Of a stretch of 64,000 nucleotides of DNA, positions 44,085 through 54,405 are shown in pieces; the first letter of the stretch is position 1; each line of letters begins with the position of its first letter. The notes beneath the pieces are model-generated. The model was not told where the DNA came from. It did no database searches and worked only from the letters and a program-made list of their open reading frames with translations. Both the position numbers and the translations under genes were made by a program. The DNA is from Schistocerca nitens. Taxonomy: Eukaryota; Arthropoda; Insecta; Orthoptera; Acrididae. Location of the stretch: assembly GCF_023898315.1 (NCBI RefSeq), contig NC_064616.1, positions 646,346,974 to 646,410,973 on the forward strand, read 5' to 3'.

Positions 44085-44402
44085 AATTAAAATTTAAAAC
44101 AGTCTTGATCATAATCTTGTTAAAATATTTTTTTATTGGAGTGAGTAACCAGTTTTGACTCTATGAAAGAGTCATCTTCAGATTCCAGAGCAGTAGATGG
44201 ACACTGCTAGATGAGTTCCATCAACCCTCGACACTCATGAGCAGTTACACGAGTGCCGAGGGTTGACGGAACTCATCTAGCAGTGTCCATCCACTGCTCT
44301 GGAGTCTGAAGATGACTCTTTCATTGAGTCGAAACTCCTCCACTCACTCCAATAAAAAATATTTTAACAAGATTGTGATCAAGACAGTTTTAAATTTTAA
44401 TT
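44085..44402. repeat. Foldback element, ~150-bp arms
   Basis: A nearly continuous palindrome of about 318 bp. AATTAAAATTTAAAAC at the left is answered by GTTTTAAATTTTAATT at the right. The arms keep long matches through GAAAGAGTCATCTTCAGA and GATGAGTTCC, with a very short centre near 44240. The transcript would form a long hairpin. Confidence 0.92.
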
Positions 44403-45150
44403 GTAATAGTAGTCTTTCTTTCTTGTCTTATAGACATGCATATCAGAACACTTGGTTGAATTGTTTTTGTGTGTCACGAAAAATGTAATTAATTTGGAAG
44501 ATGCAGTGTGTAGACACTGAGGCATTTATGATGTACAAACATTTCCTTGTGTGAGTCTCTGTACCTTATTCCTTGGACAATCCTGATTGCTCTTTTCTGT
44601 ATGGTTAGTAGTCTGTCCAAATGTATGTTAGTATCACAGCTCCTTATCTCTACCCCATAATTAATCTGTGCAAAAATTGTCTCATAATAAATTGTTTTTA
44701 ATGCCTGTTCAGAAACTAGTTAGATGTAGTGAACTACTGATTTTATTACATATAAAATTGATATGGTTTACACATTGTAGATTTTCATCTACAGTCTTCT
44801 GTATCTATAGCTTCAATTCCACCTCTATTACTGACAGTGGTTTAGTATCAATTTTCGTGTTGAAATGGTAGAAACTGTGATTTGCTGATATTAACCTTCA
44901 AACTTCAGTCCTGGAAATAAGTACTTATTTGATCTAGTCCCTCAGTTGCAACCAGTGTTCAGCCATCATTTTGTTTGCCAACAAATAACAGTGAGGTATT
45001 ATCTGCATAGGTTGCCACCAGGGAGTTGATTAGTGGCTCTATATTATTCGCATATACAAGGAAGAGGAAAGAGCCTGAAACTGAGCCCTGGAATACACCA
45101 TATGTGACTGATTCATATCTGGACTGGAAATTATATCCTGATCATTGATT
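44403..45150 (-). pseudogene. LINE reverse transcriptase relic
   Basis: Minus strand: GVFQGSVSGSFLFLVYANNI (about 45050-45110), TYADNTSLLFVGKQNDG (about 44950-45010), a KIDTKPLSVIEVELKLQ-like piece (44800-44860), then decayed post-RT sequence to about 44403. It is the same LINE superfamily as 42690-43440, from which the foldback element and other sequence separate it. Confidence 0.65.
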
Positions 45151-45249
45151 TTGTAAGTCTACACTGCTTATGGTTAACTAGGTATGTAGCCAGCATTTGC
45201 ATGGATGTGGAAGACTGATGGGAAAAATAATAAGTAAATTGTTTAGTAT

Positions 45250-45520
45250 TTCAAAAGTTAACACCATATCTGTTAATACATTTGTCCCATTGTGGGACAA
45301 GATGGTCAATGCCATCATGAAAAAATGTTTGCAGTTGCCTGCATAACCATGATTGGACCAAAGTGCACACCCCTTCATCTGAAGCAAATTGATAGCTGCT
45401 AATATCTTTCCTCAGGTCTCTAAAAATATGGAAACTGTGTGGGAAAAGAGCAGTACTAGATGGAGGATATACAAGCACTTCCCAGCAAAATTTCTGCGCT
45501 GTGGTCGAAAAATCCTGTCC
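45250..45520 (-). pseudogene. mariner-family transposase fragment
   Basis: Minus strand: FCWEVLVYPPSSTALFPHSF, where mariner has YSPDLAPSD; the last catalytic Asp is lost. Then HIFRDLRKDISS, FASDEGVCTLVQSWLCRQ, FFHDGIDHLVPQWDKCINRY. Only the C-terminal third remains. It differs from the mariner at 211-1270. Confidence 0.78.
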
Positions 45521-45769
45521 AGTGTTATTGCTGCCAAAATGATGAATTGCTTCACTGAACTGAACAGTTCAGAATCCTTAGTCAATGACACTCTGGAAGT
45601 GGTGAGGAAGAATATTCCCCAGGATGACACCATAATCCTTCCCTCATTTCCTCAATACTTCCATGTCAGACTGCTACATTCTCTCATCAATGACTAATTT
45701 GATATAACACATTCCCCCAGGGTTAATTCAGCCCCTTAACTGTTAATACAACAGTGATGCAGCTTTTGT

Positions 45770-46890
45770 GCCCGTTTATCATCAGGGACACAATGCTCAC
45801 CTGAGCGCCCATGTCAACTAGAATTTGTATTCAACTTCCACAAATTTTCCCTCAAAAATCATGTTTGCCACTTCTTTAAACCCATGGAAGTTGACAGGAT
45901 GGCCTGTTTTTACTGAAAGCATGGAGGAATGGCCCCTCTTCCATTTTCCTGATTCATAATCGCCTTACTTCTGTAATTCTGAGATTGAATGTGACCACAA
46001 TTCACACTACCTCACAATCGAGGGGAGCTAACAACCAAATTTCTGGCTTCACTACAATTAGGATAACTAGGTGCCTAACATCTATTGGTGGTATGACAAA
46101 CAAGCTGCATCATCTGCAAAATGTCTCACTTTTGGCCACACTTATTGCTTAAGGGTGTTGTCTCAAATAGCTCTGTTTCTTCATGCACTATCATGAGGTA
46201 GACTGCTTCATTTAAAGAGAATGGTGATGCCACCTTGACTTCATGCACCTTGATGCAATGATTTGCAGCTTTATACTGTAGATAAATACATTTGCTGTGT
46301 GCACTGCAGTTTCCTCTAGTAAGATATCATTACGAGTATTTTCTCTTCCCAAAGTGTTAGTACAACACAAAAAAATTAGGATTCTGTTGGAAAATGCATC
46401 AAAATCTTCACCTGGTCTTCGGCAGAGGGCAGAAAACTTAACGTAATAACAACTGACAGTTCTCTTGTCTGCATACCTCTGTGTTAACCCCTGCACCAGA
46501 ATTTCAAACTTTTCAGCATTCTTCAACACATTTACTGATTCAACATAGGTATGCACAAGCCATAACTTCAGTTATGCCACATTAAACAGGAAACCCTCTG
46601 GCCACAAGAAAATGTGACCAATCTACTTGATATTATGAAGATAGGTGGATGTCTCTTTGGAGGATTCCCTCAAGAAGAAGGGGATGAATGTAAAACCAGG
46701 GAATATGATCACAATATTAATCTGTGAAGTTCTGGTGTTGCTCTGAGCTTCCATAGGCCCCTCAATGGAAATGTGAGCATATAAAATTTTCTCCAACACA
46801 GATAGTTGTGTTTTGATCTGTGCTAACTTCTCTCTAACATGAGATTTTTAATAGTCAATGTGTCAACTCACCCCTGCAGAGCCTCAAATG
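45770..46890 (-). pseudogene. Gypsy-like gag and protease relic
   Basis: Minus strand: a gag-like block YVESVNVLKNAEKFEILVQG, LTQRYADKRTVSCYYVKFSA, RRPGEDFDAFSNRI (46212-46556), preceded by weaker gag sequence up to about 46890. Downstream, ILVDMGAQVSIVSLMING at about 45780-45830 resembles the retroviral-type protease active site. There the usual D-T/S-G is D-M-G (45807-45815). Frameshifts are frequent; no RT is seen. Confidence 0.62.
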
Positions 46891-46949
46891 GCTCTTCATT
46901 ACTGGCCTCCTTCTGTGAGCATGTGATTGTCATACGTCTGTTTCAAACA

Positions 46950-47179
46950 ATGGAAAATCCAGGATGGAATGTAACACCATATAGCGGAGATGCTGAGTCG
47001 CGATAGGCACAACAAAAAGATTCACACAATTAAAGCTTTCAGCCATTAAGGCCTTTGTCAACAGTAGACACACATACCACACATGTGCCCCCCCCCCCCC
47101 CAACACACACACAACTTCACAACTTGCACACACGTCTGCAGTCTCAGAGAGCTGTGTAGTTTTAGCTCTCTGAGACTGC

Positions 47180-47224
<45 letters not shown>

Positions 47225-47305
47225 GTTGACAAAGGCCTTAATGGCCAAAAGCTTTAATTGTGTGAATCTTTTTGTTGTGCCTATCGCGACTCATACTTCT
47301 GTTTG
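46950..47305. repeat. Foldback element with internal (GT)n and poly(C)
   Basis: Arms at about 46990-47070 and 47218-47298 are inverted copies (CGCGATAGGCACAACAAAAA, TTCACACAATTAAAGCTTT, GGCCTTTGTCAACAGTA). The centre holds a second, smaller palindrome (CTGCAGTCTCAGAGAGCT / AGCTCTCTGAGACTGCAG), a run of 14 C (about 47089-47102) and about 18 GT units (47183-47220). Confidence 0.88.
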
Positions 47306-49282
47306 GTAGAGGAGGGGGCAAAATGTCCAATTAGAGGTTACAACTTAAAGCAACAAACTGTTCCAATTTGGCACACAATGTATGCAGAAAAACTGTTTTG
47401 TTTGGCTGTTGCATATGATTCCCCTCAGTTGGCAACTGCAATAACTGGTGCAGGGACACTTACAGTCACTGTGATGAGACACTATGCAGTTTGGTGTGTT
47501 GCTCGACTGGTGATAGCATGGGCTGCACACGAAGAGTGGTGGCAGATGCAGGAGGCTGTGGCTGCAAGTAGGCGCCACCCACATGGCAGCAGCAAAGGTG
47601 GCAGTATTAGCTGGCTGCAACTACAATGAAGAGGAGATGCCTCAGCACTGAAGTCTGAACCTTACGGTAGAGAAGGTTTTGGTGGTTGCATAGTGGTAAC
47701 CTATATCACCAGTAGGTGGCAAACAGCATGGACCATGGAATGGACAACTCAGCCATCCAGGTGGCCATTTAGCAACAAGGCAATGAGGCTGGAAGGTCCA
47801 GCCACACAGCAACAGATGTGGAGGTGCCATTAGGCAACAGACAGCTGATGAGTGCTGCCTCTGGGTGACGGTAGCAGCATCAGGTTAGCCGCGTTGACCA
47901 TATGCAGCTCACTCTTGCACTCTGCACTCTGCAGGAGGCACAGGTGAGCACACTACATGCATGTGGATGGCAAGCTCACAGAATATCCTTGAAGCAAGCA
48001 AGTGCCAATGAGGCTGATGCGGCAACATGTGTCCACAGCAGTGTGTGCACGCCATATGCTAGAGAACAACTCTGTGATGGCTGGGTCTGAGTCCCAGGCA
48101 GTGGCTCACATGTGGTGGTGCTTCACTGCATACCATGCTATGGGCTGTGTTCTACCCCAACATGGTGTTGGAGTAACACACATCATCAGCCAGCATGTCT
48201 TCATCTTGCAACAAACAGGAACTCGACATGACAGCATGTATCCTGCAGCATCCAGTCACAAAAAAGTATAGCTTGTTAAAGGACCTTAAGATAAGTCGGA
48301 TCCCACTGACTGACACCAAATATAGAGTGTGGGAGGGGTCAGGGTGAGGAAATCCTGTGAGGATAATTTTTCAGAAGTACAAGGAAGTCTGTTAGATAAA
48401 TGGCCTGGTATATTTCTTGATTAGGAATATGGAGGGCACACATGGGGAAGATGCCAACAGTCTGAAGGGGCCCTGATGATGGAAATACGTTGCAGGAAGG
48501 GAGAGTGCAGGAGGAGGCATGCTGCTAGTTTCAGAGATGGTTGCAGGAACTGGGCTTGGCACTATGCTTCCATCTACCATGGCTTCATGTGAATATACCT
48601 CCACATGCCCACTGATTGAGGGCTGCACTGATATTTTCTAGACATCCAATGGTCAGCAACCATTAATCTTGAGAATTATGCTTCTCCAGCATTGGCATGA
48701 GCTGTGGGTGGAGACTCCCATCAACTAATAACTCTTGAGCAAAAAGAAAAAAGTTCTTCCAGTCCAAGAAAATTTAGAATAAACTCTTTCTGAACCTCTT
48801 CAGACAGTGGCTACTTGCACAGCTGCAATAGATACAACTTTGTATGATGAGGAGCTCAATAATTATTTTTATTCAACATCTAAACATCTAAACACTGAAA
48901 TATGTTGAGCACAGTAAGTACAAAAAGTGCATACAGATGAAATATTTTAGCATAATTTTGATGAAATATTTACACTGTTTTGATAGATCACTATGCTGAA
49001 TTTAGTATTTATCTGTGTTGATCATACCTTGTGATCGTATTGGTGAATTATAATTTATTCAAATTTCCATATATTAACTGTATTCATTTACTTAAGAATT
49101 TTTTTTCATTTCTTAGAATGTAAATTTTTATGCAATATTCAAAACTGGAAGAGGCTAAATAATGTAAGCATTGTACATGTTAATCACATCCTGTTAATGC
49201 TATACTGTTCATTGGCAAGCAACAACTTAATCTCATTTTGTGTACTTATTGTTTCCCTTATGTGAATTTACACTTTCTTGGC
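47306..49282. other. Unassigned sequence
   Basis: No gene recognised. 47400-48300 is richer in GC and CAG/GCA words than its neighbours but has no long conserved frame. After 48850 it is AT-rich. Confidence 0.45.
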
Positions 49283-49466
49283 AAATCTTGATGATGAAGT
49301 CTTTTCGATTATCAGCAGAGTCAAGGCATCATTCTGCAACAACATTTCAACAAGTTTCCTGTTTGTCATCTTAAGGTGAAAATGACAAGTAGGAAACTTG
49401 TTAAAATGTTAGTGCAGAATGATGCCTTGACTCAGTTGATAACCCAAGAAGACTTCATCATTATTG
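49283..49466. repeat. Foldback element, ~85-bp arms
   Basis: GATGATGAAGTCTT, GAGTCAAGGCATCATTCTGCA and AACAAGTTTCCT occur in the left arm and inverted in the right arm, around a short centre near 49370. Confidence 0.85.
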
Positions 49467-50395
49467 TTTTCTTGTTTATAACTGTATGATTTCCATAAAT
49501 AATTAACCAGTTGTATCCCACTGTATTTTAATGTGACTTTGTATGTATATATTCTCACATTATGCTAACCTTTACATTTGCACTGGTCTGACTACTAGAC
49601 TCATCAAATTCATCATAAGTGTTATTTACAGCTTTGTGTTCTGTTAACCAAATTATTTCATGTGAATTAGTTTTCTTTCTATATTAATATTTTTAGCTAT
49701 TATGTTTCAAAGTTATAGGATAGTTGATTTTAAAAATTATCGACCACAATGTAGAATTTTCAATATCTCATTCCCATTAACTTCTGTAACTTTCATATTT
49801 ATCAATACATGATTTAACTACATTTGAAATTGCTGAAAGTAAATTTGAAAGTATCAAGATTTAGTACTCAATATATAACTGCAAAAAAACAATGTAATTA
49901 TATTAACAGCAGTGCCTAAAATTGTTATTATGAGTATACCTATGGCTGCAATTCCGTAGGGGTGTTTTCTAAATTTTTATATTTTGTTTGCATTTATATT
50001 TGTGTATTTGAGCAATTTTACTGTTTCCCTTGTTGTCAGATGAATATATAAAACTTCATCTCATTTATTTACACAAACTTTCTTTGTAGGACAAAATGCC
50101 TTTTAGTTTCATTTACTTACCGAACTGTAATCATAAATTATAAAATAGATTGAAAGCTGTATTAATATCTACTACCAGTTCATCTGATACTCATTAAAGT
50201 AAATTTGTTCCTAATTGATGAAAACTTGGTAGAAGGCTACACTTGAAACGAAATTAGTCCTCAAGGCAGGATATATATTATAAAAAAGCAGATAATATAG
50301 CTCACAAGACAATATTAATTTCAGTTGCTGACAAGAGAATACAACTACAATTTGCAGTAAATCACGTCCTAAATGTATACAAGTGATTGAATATA

Positions 50396-51817
50396 CACTC
50401 CTGGAAATTGAAATAAGAACACCGTGAATTCATTGTCCCAGGAAGGGGAAACTTTATTGACACATTCCTGGGGTCAGATACATCACATGATCACACTGAC
50501 AGAACCACAGGCACATAGACACAGGCAACAGAGCATGCACAATGTCGGCACTAGTACAGTGTATATCCACCTTTCGCAGCAATGCAGGCTGCTATTCTCC
50601 CATGGAGACGATCGTAGAGATGCTGGATGTAGTCCTGTGGAACGGCTTGCCATGCCATTTCCACCTGGCGCCTCAGTTGGACCAGCGTTCGTGCTGGACG
50701 TGCAGACCGCGTGAGACGACGCTTCATCCAGTCCCAAACATGCTCAATGGGGGACAGATCCGGAGATCTTGCTGGCCAGGGTAGTTGACTTACACCTTCT
50801 AGAGCACGTTGGGTGGCACGGGATACATGCGGACGTGCATTGTCCTGTTGGAACAGCAAGTTCCCTTGCCGGTCTAGGAATGGTAGAATGATGGGTTCGA
50901 TGACGGTTTGGATGTACCGTGCACTATTCAGTGTCCCCTCGACGATCACCAGTGGTGTACGGCCAGTGTAGGAGATCGCTCTCCACACCATGATGCCGGG
51001 TGTTGGCCCTGTGTGCCTCGGTCGTATGCAGTCCTGATTGTGGCGCTCACCTGCACGGCGCCAAACACGCATACGACCATCATTGGCACCAAGGCAGAAG
51101 CGACTCTCATCGCTGAAGACGACACATCTCCATTCGTCCCTCCATTCACGCCTGTCGCGACACCACTGGAGGCGGGCTGCACGATGTTGGGGCGTGAGCG
51201 GAAGACGGCCTAACGGTGTGTGGGACCATAGCCCAGCTTCATGGAGACGGTTGCGAATGGTCCTCGCCGATACCCCAGGAGCAACAGTGTCCCTAATTTG
51301 CTGGGAAGTGGCGGTGCGGTCCCCTACGGCACTGCGTAGGATCCTACGGTCTTGGCGTGCATCCGTGCATCGCTGCGGTCCGGTCCCAGGTCGACGGGTA
51401 CGTGCACCTTCCGCCGACCACTGGCGACAACATCGATGTACTGTGGAGACCTCACGCCCCACGTGTTGAGCAATTCGGCGGTACGTCCACCCGGCCTCCC
51501 GCATGCCCACTATACGCCCTCGCTCAAAGTCCGTCAACTGCACATACGGTTCACGTCCACGCTGTCGCGGCATGCTACCAGTGTTAAAGACTGCGATGGA
51601 GCTCCATATGCCACGGCAAACTGGCTGACACTGACGGCGGCGGTGCACAAATGCTGCGCAGCTAGCGCCATTCGACGGCCAACACCACGGTTCCTGGTGT
51701 GTCCGCTGTGCCGTGCATGTGATCATTGCTTGTACAGCCCTCTCGCAGTGTCCGGAGCAAGTATGGTGGGTCTGACACACCGGTGTCAATGTGTTCTTTT
51801 TTCCATTTCCAGGAGTG
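50396..51817 (-). mobile_element. Tc1-like DNA transposon, copy 2 (1422 bp, intact)
   Basis: Same element, length and orientation as 4419-5840. It has ~27-bp terminal repeats and TA TSDs at 50394-50395 and 51818-51819. Ends and transposase are both intact, so it could be autonomous. Confidence 0.95.
50551..51573 (-). CDS. Tc1-like transposase, intact, 340 aa
   Basis: It would bind the element ends and catalyse cut-and-paste transposition in the nucleus. From the ATG at 51573 (MPRQRGREPY) the frame is 340 codons, the normal family length; it is open further upstream but that lies in the terminal repeat. A first helix-turn-helix is at residues about 15-55 and a second at about 100-140. The catalytic triad is Asp155 (VFSDESRF), Asp244 (FQQDNARPH) and Glu277 (SPIEHVWD). 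By my count 32 residues separate Asp244 and Glu277, two fewer than the 34 of C. elegans Tc1. No stop or frameshift is visible. Confidence 0.93.
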   Translation of the reverse strand: MPRQRGREPYVQLTDFERGRIVGMREAGWTYRRIAQHVGREVSTVHRCCRQWSAEGARTRRPGTGPQRCTDARQDRRILRSAVGDRTATSQQIRDTVAPGVSARTIRNRLHEAGLWSHTPLGRLPLTPQHRAARLQWCRDRREWRDEWRCVVFSDESRFCLGANDGRMRVWRRAGERHNQDCIRPRHTGPTPGIMVWRAISYTGRTPLVIVEGTLNSARYIQTVIEPIILPFLDRQGNLLFQQDNARPHVSRATQRALEGVSQLPWPARSPDLSPIEHVWDWMKRRLTRSARPARTLVQLRRQVEMAWQAVPQDYIQHLYDRLHGRIAACIAAKGGYTLY

Positions 51818-51819
51818 TA

Positions 51820-52766
51820 TATGCTCCAGAAGCATGAAGAGTTGTCATAGTTTCAGTTTTCTTAACAAGTCAAAAATGTAAACTACTCTAAATGGTGTTT
51901 CAATATTTCCTGTAGAATGTAAAGGCAGCAGTAATTCTGTTAAATATTTTTATAACTGAAAATAATCTAACAGTGGAAGCATAATATCTCTTATTTCTTT
52001 GCTAACAATGCTAAAATGGTTAAATTACTATCATTAAACTATAATAATACTAAAAATTAATTTTTACTATGTAATTTCTCAAGATTTATTGTTATTCCTT
52101 AATAATTATGTGGATATGTACACTTGTAATTTTTTCAAAAGTCTAAAATTATTAATTTCTGAGGAATAATTAAGATTGTTATACTGATTTCCTACTAAAC
52201 TTATAAATTACAGCTGCTTATTGCTGAAAGCACTATAACATCAAAATGCATTACAAATGGAAATATTACCATCCCATGCAGTAATATAATATATGTCGAT
52301 CATAGCCTCTCCAATCGTTTTCTTGGTTTTAATTGTGCAGAAAAATGTTAGTAAAAAGTGGTATTATTAATATCAATATTTTCTATAAAACTACATGAAA
52401 CAATAAATACTTGAATCAAGCTAGTTTCTATAAAAATCTTATGAATCATGGTTATTAAAATTTCCATATGCCTCACCATTTAAATCAGAGTTAATCTTAT
52501 TTCAGTTTGTAGTGGCAATGCTTTCTGTAGTGTATTAAATCTAGTGTTTACATTCCATTTTTAAAAATTACTGAATTTTGAGTACTTTAGATAAGTTTGA
52601 ATTAAACATTAACATCCATGAACAAATTTATTGAGATTCATGTGCTTTATTTTTCCTTTCTATTTGTGGTAGTTGTTATATATCTTATTGAATGAGGTGA
52701 TGGATATGATATTTACTCAGTGACTTCTAAAGGTGTATATGAGCATTCTGTAATGAATAAAAACCA
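51820..52766. other. AT-rich unassigned sequence
   Basis: No open frame of note and no repeat recognised. Confidence 0.6.
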
Positions 52767-52768
52767 TA

Positions 52769-54139
52769 CACATAAAGAAAAGTTTTGCATCACCTTGGTT
52801 CTGAGAGTTCTGGAACCTGTACAGAAAACTGGAATAGAGATCAACATAAACATCATTTCCGCCCTTTTTATTGCTCATGAAAACCACACATTGCCTGTTG
52901 TACCACCATACAGTGAGACCTACAGAGCTGGTGGTACAGATTGCTGTACACACCAGTATTTCTAATATCCAGTAGAATGTCCTCTCGCATTGATGCATGC
53001 TTGTATTCGTCATGGCATACTATCCACAAGTTCATCAAGCCACTGTTGGTCCAGATTGGTTCATGTCTGGAGAACATGCTGGGAGCTCTAGTCGAGCGAT
53101 GTCATTATCCTGAAGGAAGTCATTCACAAGATGTGCATGATGAGGGCACGAATTGTCATCCACGAAGACAAATGCCTCACCAATATGCTGCCGATATTGT
53201 TGCATTATCGGTCGGAGGATGGCATTCATGTATCATACAGCCATTACGGTGCCTTCCATGACCACCAGCAGCGTACATCAACCCCACAAAATGCCACCCC
53301 AAAACATCAGGGAACCTCCACTTTGCTGCACTCACTAGACACAGTGTCTAAGGCATTCAACCTGATTGGGTTGCCTCCAAACACATCTCCAACAATTGTT
53401 TAGTTAAAGGCATGTGGGGCACTCATCACTGAAGAGAATGTGATGCCAATCCTGAGCGATCCATTCGGCATATTGTTGGGCCCATCTGTACTGTACTGCA
53501 CTGCACTGCATGGTGTTGTGATTGCAAAGAAGGACCTCACCATAGATGTCGGGAGTGAAGTTGCACATCATGCAGCCTGTTGTGCAGAGTTTGAGTTGTA
53601 ACACGATGTCCTGTGGCTGCACAAAAACCACTATTCAACATGGTGGCGTTGCTGTCAGGGTTCCTCCAAGCCATAATCCATGGGTAGCGGTCATCCACTG
53701 CAGTAGTAGCCCTTGAGCAGCCTGAGTGAGGCATGTCTTTGACAGTTCCTGTCTCTCTGTATCTCCTCCACGTCCGAACAACATTGCTTTGGTTCACTCT
53801 GAGACATCTGAACACTTCCCTTGTTGAGAGCCCTTCCTGGCTTAAAGTAACAATGTGGACATGCTAGATGTGCAGTATTGACCGTCTAGGCATGGTTGAA
53901 CTACAGACAACATGACCCCCTGTACCTCCTTCCTGGTGGAATGACTGGAATTGATCGGTTGTCGGACCCCCTCCGTCTAGTAGGTGCTGCTCATGCATGG
54001 GTGTTTATATGTTTGGACAGGTTTCATGACATCTCTGAACAATCAAAGAGACTGTGTCTGTGATTAAATATCCACAGTCACCATGTATCTTCAGAAGTTC
54101 TGGGAACCAGAGTGATGCACAACTTTTTTTTGATGTGTG
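52769..54139 (-). mobile_element. Second Tc1-like family, degenerate, both ends present
   Basis: Imperfect terminal inverted repeats: CACATAAAGAAAAGTTTTGC at the left and, inverted, CACACATCAAAAAAAAGTTG at the right. They extend through GCATCAC and the GGTTC region. TA lies at 52767-52768 and 54140-54141. The interior is a decayed transposase. Sequence is unrelated to the 1422-bp elements beyond superfamily level. Confidence 0.85.
53040..53893 (-). pseudogene. Tc1-like transposase lacking the catalytic Glu
   Basis: Start ATG at 53893. It includes helix-turn-helix sequence (FRCLRVNQSNVVRTWRRYRE), ILFSDECPTC (first Asp) and FVFVDDNSCPHHAHLVNDFL (second Asp). The block ELPACSPDMN then runs straight into unrelated codons near 53055, where a deletion removed the PIEH-type block with the catalytic Glu and following sequence. 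Stops and shifts occur elsewhere. Confidence 0.82.
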
Positions 54140-54214
54140 TATAAAGAATAACTAATCTTTGAAGGAATCTGGAAAACAAAAAATATACCAGACAACTGGC
54201 AAGTGACTTGTGAG

Positions 54215-54405
54215 GTTTCCTCTGTTCTGAAGGGTATTTATTTTTCAAAATTTTACGTTTACAGGAACTCAGCAGATAGACAGAAGGCAATTCAGTACAT
54301 TAAGCAGTTTCTCTGTTTTGAAAGGTATTTATTTTCCGAAATTTTATGGTTACTGGAACTCAGCATACAGCAGAAGTCAGTTCATTGCATTAAGCAGTGT
54401 TTCAG
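54215..54405. repeat. ~94-bp tandem duplication
   Basis: TCTGTT(C/T)TGAA(G/A)GGTATTTATTTT...GGAACTCAGCA...CATTAAGCAGT occurs twice in direct orientation, moderately diverged. Confidence 0.75.

Noticed and set aside
47032-47260. Microsatellite open frame (HTHTHT...) at 46930-47232
   Set aside because: It is translation of the (GT)n tract and foldback arms, not a gene.
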